Shown here piece after piece: positions 53,291 through 63,750 of a stretch of 64,000 nt of DNA. The DNA is from Sthenelais limicola (Eukaryota; Annelida; Polychaeta; Phyllodocida; Sigalionidae): NCBI GenBank assembly GCA_942159475.1, contig OW804094.1:50526966-50590965 (forward strand), written 5' to 3'. Under the pieces are notes generated by a model that was not told where the DNA came from, searched no databases, and saw only the letters and a list, made by a program, of their open reading frames with translations. The position numbers and the translations under genes were made by a program. The stretch's first letter is position 1. Each line of letters opens with the position of its first letter.

Positions 53291-54502
53291 GCTTCAATGT
53301 TATTCATCATCAATATTCTTTAGAATGGAATGAGTGTAGTCAAGTGCGCTTAATTCCGGCTCGGGACTCTTAATAAACACAACACACAAAACCCAGATCG
53401 TACAGTCCTTGCTAGCTTCTCTAGCATATCATCAGGACAAGTACAACAAAACAAGCAAGTATCAACAAACTTGCAGTAGTCCGGCACTAGCCCCAAGTAA
53501 CCAGTTTTTGTCGCTCTTAAACCCAGCGACCAGATTCTGACTGGATGTCTGGTACAGCAGGCTAACAGTAACACCGGCTATAGTTTGGCGCCCTATTCCT
53601 TAACAGGAAAGGGGGTAGGGTGAAGTGGGGGAAGACCAGAGTGGGGGAAAGACTAGATTTTTTTACCATTAAATGTCATCCACCATCGCCTCTGTCGGTA
53701 GACCGGAACAGGATGCGAGACCTGATATCCTATTACTGCTAAGACAGGAGGAACTATAATTCCAATTTGGTCGAGGGGGCAGAGCCATGCCATGACCCAG
53801 CTGTTCTTTTATGAGGGTGTTAACAGATTAACAAGAACTAATGCCCATTCCTTCTTCCACACCTCGACATCAGAGAGAAAACACCGTTGTTTAATTAACC
53901 TGCCATAAACTATACTTGATATATATAGCTGTGCCGGATGTGTTCCCGGGAAGCACTGGAGTGAAGCCGATCCACACCAGGGATATATAACTGCTGTAAG
54001 CGGGCAATTCCCCACATGAGGTTATTTATTCGTTGTTAGTACTTTTACTCATGTTATGACACTTTTTATTTCATCATTGTATCAGTCACAAGTACAATGT
54101 GCAAATAGAATTTGACTGCTAATTCCTCATATATATATGTAAATATCCCATGTCACGATGATGTGTGAGTAGTGAGCAAGGCGATTTAAGTAGCGGACAC
54201 TTCCGCACTTACAATTATACCAAAGGGTTCAAGTATGTTCTGGATTCAATATCAGTGGAATAAAGGAGGGAGAAGTTTAATCTTGATACCAACTGAATCC
54301 AGGCTGGTTTTCACAGGCACACATGTATAACAACAATTAACGCTGTGCACACGTAGGCCTACATAATTGTAGTTCTGAGTCTGTGCATAAAAAGAGGCCT
54401 CCCCCCTGAACATTCTCCTCTCTCCACGCCCCCCCCCCCCCCACCACCCCAGTGGTTAAAATTGAACAGTCCCTAATCACGCAGGGACGAACAGTCAGGT
54501 AC
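53291..54502. other. Gene-free stretch
   Basis: No supported exon. Short minus-strand frames at 53350-53574 and 53809-54015 show no motif. A C run lies at about 54429-54443. Confidence 0.4.
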
Positions 54503-57302
54503 CTAATCGCAAAACCATATTTTCACACCAAGTTCTTTGAGCTGTGTGTATTCCTCAACCGTGAGTGGTTCACTTTCTAGATCTGTACTAACACCTAGCG
54601 TATGTGGTTTGAAGAGTTGAATCAAGAAAAATACAACTTTAACAAAAAGCTTATTTTTCTCGGGGTCGCCATTCCTACACAGATGTGTATTGACATAGAC
54701 AAGGCCTATTTTTGACTTAAATGATTTTAAGAATGTCTGAAATTGATTTGAGCAGAGGAGCAAGTATTCCATTTTCGGCAGGTCAATGAAGAGGATGGTT
54801 TCTCCGTCCTGTAGCAGTCCTGAATACCAGGCACCGCCATGCAGCCCTGTTGGTGTTAGACTTAGGGTAAAACCAGAAAGGAGGCACACACAAGAGCGTT
54901 CATATACTCCACAGAGGTAGGCAAAACTGTCGGTCCCGTAGTCCCTGAAAGGCAATCAAACAAAATAGTTAAATACATCCTTGTATGGTTTTATAGTTTT
55001 ACTTTTTGTGAAGTCAATATTTGTACACATAAAATCAAGGAATTGTGAATTTTGTCCCCTTTTTCTTCGGAAATGCAGAAATGAAACTTTAGCTGCTGTC
55101 TTGGTCTTTTACCTTTAAGCATAAATTTATATTTCTAAGGTTCCCCCGCCGAAGGCGGTACGAGCGCCAAAATCGCTTATTGGTTCTTATATATAGGTTC
55201 CACTTTTGCAACGCTGCATCCTGCCACCTGAATTTCAGGCGAACTCGTGAACGTACATATCGCAGGGATTTTACACTCCTGCAAAGAAATCGCTATTTCT
55301 ACTCAAATTACATTGCTAAGATGTTGAAAACCAGAAAGACTAGTATACTTTGTTACCCCCCATATATGTACCACTATCAACATGTGTATTTAAATAAGGA
55401 AGATATGAGGGAAACTTTACTCTTGTATCAGTGAACAAAACTTTGACAAATTTCCAGGGAGATTGAACATTGACAATTTTTGTGAAATATTTCAACTGAG
55501 CGGATTGGTCAACAACGCTATTTAGGGTTACAGAAAATATTAAAAAGTAGAAATTGAGGAACAACAATTAACTCTTCCTTCCCGTAGATTAAGATAGGCC
55601 TAGCCTAGATATTTCCACCAATATGGATGAGTAAATAAGGAATATGGGAAAGTTTAAGCTACCATAGCCGTAGCCGTAGAGCCTACAGTTTGATAGGCCT
55701 AGCCTAGACGAAGCGTCACAATCCCGAGGCCGAGGCCGTGGCCTACTTCTTAACCTTTCAGGAGTGACATCAGGCCCGTCAGGTTTGGCAAGGACCATGT
55801 ATGGGAGTCAGGCAATATTGACCTGTTTGCATAGAAAACAAGTTGCAGGCCCCAAACCAGTGACTGATTCTCATAGATATGGATCCCCTAGACACGATTA
55901 TGAAGAAAAATCTTAGCTAACTTACAAATTCTATTAGCTGTCGTGAATTTTCTATTTAAGACTCACTTGGCATGAGTCACCCTAGGCGTATGACTCCTAC
56001 AAAAAAGCCCTACACTCCTGACTAAGCCAGCTAGCTCAGTGGCAGAGGTCTCGTCTCCAGACCTAAGGGTTGGGGGTTCAAGGCTCGTAGTGTGCCCTGA
56101 TTTTTATTTTTTCATCCTCTACTTGTTGGGCCGTGTAGAGCTGTACAGTCAGCCTACACGGCCGGGACGGGATGGGTGGGGGGACGGGACGATGGGTGGC
56201 TTTTGCAATGGGTCAGATCAGGGAATACTGGTCATTTGAAAAACAAAATATCCATAATAATGTTGAACAACAATCATAATCGTCACCCCAAGACGCAACT
56301 CGCAGCCGCTACTCACTGGTCTGATCTGTTGTACTTTACAGATATCTCTTAACTTTGTCAATACCCGGTATGTCGGCCTGGACGCAATATTGTACAGGTG
56401 TAGCAGGTCTAATGTACCCCCCATCAGGTGTACCCCCCGGTATAACTAACCTAGGTCTAATGTACCGGGGGTACATTTGACCTAGGTCCAATATACCCCC
56501 GGGGGTACTTTAGACCTAGGTTGGATATACCCCCTCCAGTTTCAATGTACCCCCGGGGGTATATTAGACCTAGGTTAAATGTACCCCCACTAGGTTCAAA
56601 GTACCCCTAAAGGGGAAACTAAACCTAGGTCTAATATACCCCCAGTATGTGTTACCAATCTAGTACTGATGTACCCCCATTGAAACATGAATTCTTTTAA
56701 TTATGAGAAGAAAAGTAATAATGAATAAAGTAAAAAATGAATAGAGTACAGGCCTGATAGACAGAACTGAATAGATTTTTGTTGTTTTGCTTTTTTATTT
56801 GCAATAAGTTCCCATGGTCATTCAGTTACAATAATATTTTCAGTTTAAATAAATAAAAAGAAAAAAGGATTATTATACAGAATTACAATACATTTCATTA
56901 TTAGACCCTCACATTGATCTTTAATTTTTTCCCCATAAACATTAGATATGACCTTCTCTCCCAATAATTATGTTCTTTTAGAAGTGTTGGTGTAAGATTA
57001 TCAATGAAACAAAGGGGGGTAATTTAAACCTAGAGGGGGTAATTTAAACCTAAGGTCTAAATTACCGGGGGGTATATTAGATGAGGGGGGTAATTTAGAA
57101 CTGTTACACCGGTCGTCGTGACGTCTTTTAATTTACACAGCGTTAGTAACGCACACTGTAGTCCTACTTGACAATGCTTTTTCCTGTGCGTGATGGCTTT
57201 GATATTGGTCGGGGAAACCGTTTTTCTCCTTGGTCAAAGCCCAAATTTCTTGTTATTGTCTTATCAAATATCTTAAGCATTATGCCCGAAACTGTCCCCC
57301 CC

Positions 57303-57333
<31 letters not shown>

Positions 57334-60300
57334 AAAAAAATCTTAGCTCGCATCTGGTATCCTTCTTCCTATAGGAAGACCAGAATTTAGTGGCAAGTAG
57401 CAATAGGGAAAGCTACCATATTGAATGAATGTGGTGTACACCAAGCTGTAAAACTGGACTTATATAGAGCTATGCAGTAAAATCTGAGTATGGGTCTTGA
57501 ACTTTAATCTAAAAAAAACCACTAGATGTTACCAAATATATAGCTAAATAAAATGGATCAAGAGAGAGCACGAAGACAAAATAATTTAGCCAGCCATTCA
57601 TTGGCCAGCCAAAGAGACTCCAAAACCAATTTGTTATCCAATTTAAATGTAATACATTCATATAAAGTCATTATTCAATTTTAATTCAATATATCACGTG
57701 CAGTGCAAAGCTAGTTGTAATTCATAGGTGCAGCCCTTATAATTTGATAACTTACGATATATCAAGATCAGTCATTATTCCTTTTGTTATAGCTTCAGAA
57801 TTCCTTGATGCAGCAGGAAGAAGTGGTCCCACGATATTGGCAAACAGATCAAGTCTAGCTTGGTTTGAATCACATCTCCGCACACTCGTCCGAATATGAC
57901 ATATTAGAAAAACGTTCTCAACGATCCAATCATCTGTAATGCATCCTTTTAAATCAGCTACCTGTGGCAGATCCAAGAGATGTGTTGCCTTAGTAGGGGA
58001 GGAGCTCTGATTCTCAATATGGGCTTTAACAAGCTCTACACTTTCACAAGGGTAGCCAGAGTTATCTGCATGAAGACCAGCTCGGCAAGGCAATGTGGTA
58101 GATTTGAGCAGTAACAAAGAATTAAGCACCTTCTGGGCCTTCTCAAAATCACTGGCAGCCACTATGGGTATCAGATACTTCAGCCCCTTGTGGAACTCGG
58201 TGTTAAGCACAACATTATACATAGTGACATTATCTCTGATACCTTGGGCAGCGTGGAACTCCATAAAGGTGTGGTGAGGCCAGGCATATTGTATAACTAT
58301 ATTTCCATTCTCTTGCACCTTCACCTGGTCAAGAAATACAAGAACGGGAGAGTCAAGAGGGAGTCCGTGATTCTCCACTTGAGACCGAGGTATAAGTGCC
58401 TTTTTTCTCCTACAAAGAGCTTTCAAGGCAAGCCGTTGAAGGCCTTCTAAGTGTTCTTCGGCAGATGCTTTCAGTTGTGAGCAGTGTTTGATGAATTCAG
58501 GACTGTCTTCCTCTCCACATACCAACCTCGCCTTACGTTGGCACTCCCTATCAAGGACTCGGTCGCAATGAATTTTATAGAGCTGAAGAGAGGACACTTC
58601 TTTCACGAACTCATCCACAACTGAACCTTCAAAATACTCCAGGCATAGAAGCACACAGTTCATTGGATTCTGTAGGAAAGCATGCACTGAGTGTGGGTTC
58701 ACCAACTTTGCCAATTTTTCGCCTATCCGCTTGCCTTTACTCTTATCCTTCCAACTTATTGCAGTGACAAATTTGACAATGAAATCTTTAACATCCTTCT
58801 CTTCAAAACCTGTCACTTCTACAATCTGGCTGAAACAGTACTTGTATTTGGAAGTCAATGGGTGGTCAACCCTACAACTAACAATTACATCACACTCTTT
58901 AGACCGGATAAAATCAAAGATTTCATCAATGACAGAGTCATCAGTGAACTCGTCCAAACCCTCGAAACAGAACAAGCATGATTGCGGGGATGATTTGTAG
59001 AGGCCCATGATCTCTATCCGCTCTTTTTCATCACATTCACTAAGACACTCGGCTATGGTTGAGGTGAGGCTGTACTTGATATGCCGGGGCTTTATAAGAA
59101 GGACCACTTCCTTCTCCAGAAACCAGTCTCCTGGGTGCTGTGGCGAGCCTCTCATACATCCAGGGTTTAATTTGTTTTTCGCCCAGCAGAGCACACTCTG
59201 GTTAACAATGGTAGATTTTCCGGCTCCGGGCTGACCCTCCAACAAGAAGAGCAATGGTTCCTTCCCAGTGCTAACGAGGATTTCAGACAATTCCACTTCA
59301 ATGGTACTTTCGTGATGTGACATCCTGTTTAAAGAACGGATTTATTCATATCATAATTACAATAATGTGAAATCAGTGGAGCAACGAAAATAATAGCCAA
59401 ATATGTGATATGTTACAAGAACATGAATCACAAATCGCAAAAAATGGATTTAGAGATACCATAGCTTACCATCCTATTTGCAAAAGGTAGGACCAAGCGG
59501 ATTTCAATGATGGTAAACATTATAAGGACAACTAAGAAGTGATTTTATGTTTGATGTATTTATGTTTGAAAAATGTTTGCAATATTTCTGGGTGGACAAT
59601 AATATGTAATGACTATCGAATTTAGCACATGTGTTGTTTTCTTCTCATTTTATCTTGCGTCTATTCATGTACTGCTTGAAGGTCTGATTTTTTCCCCTAA
59701 TTTCAATGGCATAGACCGCAGATTTATAGATATATACGGGCCGGCCGAGAAAAGTGTAAACTACATAATGTTCTTGCTGAATAAAAATCTTTAAATACAA
59801 TACAATTACCGGTAAAATGACTAAATATACTCCATAGGATGACCTTTGAGAGATAAGGATATATTTAATACACTGTCCTGGCATTTGGTAGATGTATAAA
59901 TGTATATGACTTGAAGTGCTAAACCCTCGAAAAATCAGAACATTCCAATAAAGAACTTCTTCACTTCTTATCCTATCCCTGAAGAAGAGCTACTGAGTAG
60001 TTCGAAACGTCGGAACATATAGGCAATAAAGAAAGTCAAACAAAAACTCATTTGAGTACTCTATGCGTCACACAAACCAACAAGATCCGAATCGAAAATA
60101 ATAGTGATATCCATAGTAGTTGGTAGAATTCCATCCAACAATTCCAATAAAGAGATCTGGTGAATAAATCACTGTTGAAAATATCATTTTAGCGACTTGT
60201 GACTAATTTTCCTGAAACACATCACATAAGAAACAACGATTCTTTATTATTAAACAAACCGTCCAAGGCCAACCCAGACTATGATTTTTTCCCATATTAT

Positions 60301-61329
60301 TGTTATCATTTTAGATCTTGTGAACACATTTATTCACCACACAGAATCCAAATTGTACAAATTATCTTCATATTTTAAATCTTGCCAATCTTCAATATAG
60401 GAAAAAAATAGTAATAATAATAAAGACGTTTCAAGCTAAATAGACTAAACATGCCTTTCCCCAATCTTTGCATTATATTTGATTCCTAGAACAGAGTCAT
60501 GTGAAAATTATTGGGAAATCGGCATAGGCAGACATATGACATCCAGTTCTTTATGGAGCCATAGACCAAAGAAAACATAACAACTTTTGAAAAATGATTA
60601 AACATGTTCTTTGACCAGAGTGACAGGAAAGAAATTGATTGATTGAAATATTGATTCAAATGGATGGGTACTTCTCTATTTTACAGCAGTTTCCGTTGGT
60701 AGCCCCAAACCAGAAATAGCTCAAGCAGCAGAAAATGTTTTATTTTGATCAGAATTCATAGTTAAGAAAGCAGCAAGAGCAGCATGCTGTGCGACTGAGA
60801 TGAACTCAATTACACATAGAAGAAAGAGTACTTTGTCACGCTCACCTTTCACCATTATAACATTACATCATATTAAATAACATGGAATAAGAATGTTTAA
60901 TTATTATTAATATATTTATTACCAGCATCCATATCGCACATCCCTTTATATATGCATATATTAGCCACAAGTCGGGATACCACATGTTCACCTACTGACA
61001 CCAACACGCGATACGATTAGTTAAGCCAACTCACACCAGCTAGCGCGACAGTTGGGATAGCCACTCTGCATATTAAAGATCTCTATTGCCGACCATAAGC
61101 TCTACCACGATATTTAGATTATACTATCGTTGTAGTAAGACTACTATATCAACTTACAGTGAGGAGGTATGCATGGTTTCACGTGGTTGGCTTGGTTCCT
61201 CCTGCTTCATGACAAGTTTGGTAAAAGTATCAGTCAGTTGGTACAGCTGGGTCCTAGCAGAGAACTCATAAGCGGGTGCATATGTCAGTTCATCAAGGTA
61301 CAGCTGGCAGAGACCTGGAAAACTGGGCA
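54503..61329 (-). CDS. NACHT-domain (NLR-like) receptor, three joined exons
   Basis: An innate immune STAND-ATPase gene on the minus strand. Exon A, about 61329-61158, ends at GTAAGT and encodes YAPAYEFSARTQLYQLTDTF, the pre-NACHT segment; its start could also be 61314. Exon B, 59324-57756, follows a CAG acceptor and carries the NACHT. From its first Met: P-loop EGQPGAGKST at 29-38, Walker B LFCFEGLDEF at 117-126, sensor CDVIVSCR at 144-151, then helical and winged-helix parts including HHTFMEFHAAQ. Exon C, 54944-54503, starts after TTTCAG and ends GVKIWFCD, TGA-side stop TAG/TAA aside. Both junctions are phase 2 and keep the frame exactly. No Death, CARD or DED domain is visible; it would be upstream of exon A. 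The C terminus lacks leucine-rich repeats and resembles nothing I know. Introns hold MITE A with a hammerhead insertion, a palindromic transposon and repeat D. Multi-gene NLR families of this style are known in amphioxus, sea urchins and some lophotrochozoans. Confidence 0.8.
55135..55515 (+). repeat. Repeat family D, proximal part, in the NLR intron
   Basis: It starts CTAAGGTTCCCCCGCCGAAG, contains TATATAGGTTCCACTTTTGC, AAATAAGGAAGATATGAGGG and GAGCGGATTGGTCAAC, and is homologous (inverted) to 10.30-10.66 kb. It is non-coding despite a short open frame. Confidence 0.55.
56023..56096 (+). repeat. tRNA-like sequence, possible SINE head
   Basis: TAGCTCAGTGGCAGAG is a perfect tRNA A box and GGTTCAAGGCTC a good B box, about 40 bases apart. 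A GGTCT/AGACC stem lies between. The acceptor stem does not pair and the anticodon loop lacks the normal T33. It is therefore a tRNA pseudogene or the pol III promoter of a tRNA-derived SINE rather than a functional tRNA. Confidence 0.5.
56397..57110. mobile_element. Non-autonomous DNA transposon with palindromic subterminal arrays
   Basis: The left end GGTGTAGCAGGTCTAATGTA and the right end (reverse complement GGTGTAACAGTTCTAAATTA) are inverted over about 50 bp, including matching CCCCCC and CCCCCCGGTA blocks. The left arm (56405-56679) is an array of units built from CCTAGGT and GTACCCCCGGGGGTAC palindromes; the right arm (57012-57096) has GGGGGTAATTTAAACCTA repeats. The centre (56690-57010) is AT-rich and non-coding. 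No target duplication is clear. About 714 bp, in the NLR intron. Confidence 0.65.
57296..57340. repeat. C28 A17 homopolymer tract
   Basis: An uninterrupted run of 28 C followed by 17 A. It could be a genuine compound homopolymer or an assembly-length artefact. Confidence 0.85.
59955..60140 (+). mobile_element. 186-bp hammerhead-bearing retro-insertion
   Basis: The segment interrupts MITE A between two copies of ATTCCAATAAAGA (59942-59954 and 60141-60153), a 13-bp target duplication typical of target-primed retrotransposition. It contains a minimal hammerhead ribozyme at 59972-60023 and no ORF. It may be a 5'-truncated Penelope-like element or a retrozyme monomer. Confidence 0.65.
59972..60023 (+). 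ncRNA. Type I minimal hammerhead ribozyme
   Basis: Core CTGAAGA (59979-59985) and GAAA (60004-60007) match CUGANGA...GAAA. Helix II is GAGCTA/TAGTTC (59987-59992, 59998-60003, one G-U pair) with a 5-nt loop. Helix III is reduced to A-T and C-G in GAAACGTC, with predicted cleavage after C60011. Helix I pairs CC/GG next to the core and CCTAT/ATAGG outside, separated by an internal loop. This loopless short helix III is characteristic of Penelope-type hammerheads, which are thought to act as dimers. Self-cleavage is predicted, not shown. Confidence 0.65.
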
Positions 61330-62442
61330 CTGAAGCACCCATACATCATAATCAATGTCATCTCCCATCATTATTATCATTATAATACTTCCCTACTAAA
61401 AACAGAAAATAGTCTTTGAGTTCAGCTACTATGCTATGGTAAGTCCAGACCACAGGGAGGTGAGAGAGAGAATGGCGAGTCTCACACTGTCCACCAGGTG
61501 GGGGAGGTGCTGGCCAGCGACCTCTGGTAACACTCCCCGATATATACAGATATATTGCAGGCGATATATATCCAGCCATTTATTTTGCACGTATAAAGAT
61601 GTATAAAGATGAATAAAGATTCCCTACATGAAGGGATCGAACCTTTATTCATTATCTAGAATAGGGTGTTAGTGATCAAACTGTATATTTCATTACTTTT
61701 GACAGTGGACAGTATGTTCTGTCTATTTTAACCAGCAAAAAAAAATCCAAAAATAATATCTGACTATTGAAAGGCACGCTGATATGCAAAGGACTGACGA
61801 GACTTTATCGTTAGAACAGATGGTTGCCAGTGAGTATTGGTAGTGAAACTAGAAATATGTTTCTGATGGGTGGTACTATGGGTAAAAATAATGGTATAAC
61901 GATGATGTGTTATATGAAGGCCGTATAATAATTAACAATATGGTGATTCATTTATCTCGGTGTATAATTATAAAATAAAACGCATGATTTAATGTTTAAA
62001 TTGACGAATGAGAAATATCACAACGTGTGAAAATTCAATCAATAATATTTGTTATGGGTTGCTTAGGGTCCTCGAAACAGAAACGTGGAAGTTTATGAAG
62101 TCTTTCAGCAAAAACAGCAGGTTGGCATCTCCCACAGTTTTAATAATAGAATAGATAGTGAAGAAATGAATGTCAACTCATGGCTAATCTTCTTGCAAAT
62201 AGAAACAGGGGGTTTTAATAAGGGGAGTTGAAAAGGGTCCACCCATTGTATATCTTTAATATAAATCCTCCTCCTCATAAAGATGAACGATAAAATACAG
62301 AATATTTAGGAAGATTAAAAATAATATTCAGTTGATAATTAAGTCCCTTTTAAACCTCTAAATACCTAGCATGACCTAAGGTATTGTATCTTTGACAAAA
62401 CAATGTGACCATATGAAAGGCTATCAGATGCTTATAATTATA

Positions 62443-62855
62443 TGTGATGCGTTACAGGGAAAGGAGTCACAAGTCGCAAAATTGATATTTTTCAAAGTGT
62501 TTTATCCACCTGATCTCTTTGTACGATTGTTTCCATCTTTTGAGTATCTACCACTTTGAGTTGTATGAATCCATGAACCAAATTTCAAGACTGTATTAAT
62601 TAAACATTTCCCTGCATTTCTAAGATCATCTTATAGAGCATATTTAGCTACTTGACGTGTAATTGTCCACCCAGAAATATTGCAAACTATTTTTTTCAAA
62701 TATAAAAATATCAAACTTAAAATATAAAAATATTTATGAGCTGTCATTGATGTCTACTATCATTGGAATCGACTTGATCTCATCTGTTCAAATATGATCG
62801 TATCTAAAGACCTATTTTTTGCGACATGTAACTCATTTTCCTGTGACATATCACA
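62443..62855 (+). repeat. MITE family A copy, near complete
   Basis: The left end is TGTGATGCGTTACAGGGAAA, then GGAGTCACAAGTCGC; the right end is TTTTTTGCGACATGTAACTC, then ATTTTCCTGTGACATATCACA. About 413 bp; all internal blocks are in plus orientation. Confidence 0.8.
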
Positions 62856-63030
62856 TTTATTGAAAATACTCTAAAAGTCTAGGAGCGTCCTTGGGTGGGA
62901 GTGGTATGGGCAGTCAAACAACATCACATATTATATGATTCCACAGAGTTGTGGTTGTTCCAAGCTCTGATACTTCTCGCATGGTATTGAGATATGCCAT
63001 AAAGGTAGAGATTGATACGTAATGAGACAT

Positions 63031-63267
63031 TGGGTGAAATTTCGAAAATATGCACAATTCACATTCAGAAACTCTCCCTAATAACCCGAATTTGATACAA
63101 AAAATGAGACTCAAAACACTGTTCAGCGTAACAAAACACATCCTTTGAATGAACTTGATACCAAATATACTCAGATATATGTGGTATTTATCATTTTGCA
63201 CTCAAATTTAGCAGAATCAACTAACAGTGTAGAGCTGGCGATTGTACATTTTCTGATGACCTGACCC
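63031..63267 (+). repeat. MITE family B copy, near complete
   Basis: The left end TGAAATTTCGAAAATATGCA is degraded, and the right end GCGATTGTACATTTTCTGAT, then GACCTGACCC, is well kept. About 237 bp with the ATACTCAGATATATGTGGTA block. Confidence 0.7.
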
Positions 63268-63700
63268 TATTCATGTTTTCTTAAATGTATTATGGTACAA
63301 TCACCAGCACTAACAATGGCTAAAAGGCTTGAAACTATTTTGTAAAAACCTAAAGCGTTACTTACATGCCACTTTAAATCTAGAACTTCCTTTTGCACTC
63401 TCTGCAAGAAAGAATATAATATGCTTCAACAAAAAAATTTTAGTAATGAAGAAAGACATAATTGTTAAGACATAATCTCTTCTTCCCTTTTGAATGTGAG
63501 GTGATTTGAGTAAGGAATGCAATACCAGGTTTCAAAGAACTAGCAGAAGGAGTTTAATATAAGCAACAACACAGAATATTAGTTTTATTATCATAATTAA
63601 TGAGGGAGGGCCACTGCCAACTGGTTAAAAAGTCATGTCGTGGTTGATTTAAATTCCCATAATAGAGGAAAATTCGATTTTTTGTTTTTATTTGTGGTTG

Positions 63701-63750
63701 GTCTCTGCCTGACGTTTCAGACCCAAACAGGCCCTTCTTTAGAGACAAAC
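63701..63750 (-). ncRNA. Degenerate hammerhead-like motif
   Basis: On the minus strand the core reads CTAAAGA ... GAAACGTC, with a short GGCC/GGTC helix II and a helix I pairing GTCTC with GAGAC. The conserved CUGANGA has G changed to A, which should abolish activity. The same fold as at 60.0 kb suggests a related, older Penelope/retrozyme fragment. Confidence 0.4.

Larger units (their letters stand above)
59404..60226 (-). repeat. MITE family A copy split by two insertions
   Basis: The left end TGTGATATGTTACAAGAACA and the right end TTAGCGACTTGTGACTAATT...CACATCACA flank internal blocks in reverse orientation. Two foreign segments interrupt it. The first, about 59601-59806, is flanked by ACAAT and ends in an A/T-rich tail. 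The second, 59955-60140, has 13-bp duplications and contains a hammerhead. Without them the copy is about 420 bp. It lies in the NLR intron. Confidence 0.75.

Noticed and set aside
60672..60720. Possible plus-strand terminal exon (acceptor TTTTACAG, then about 10 codons to a stop)
   Set aside because: Too short and without any upstream partner exon or motif; acceptor-like sequences of this quality are frequent in AT-rich DNA.
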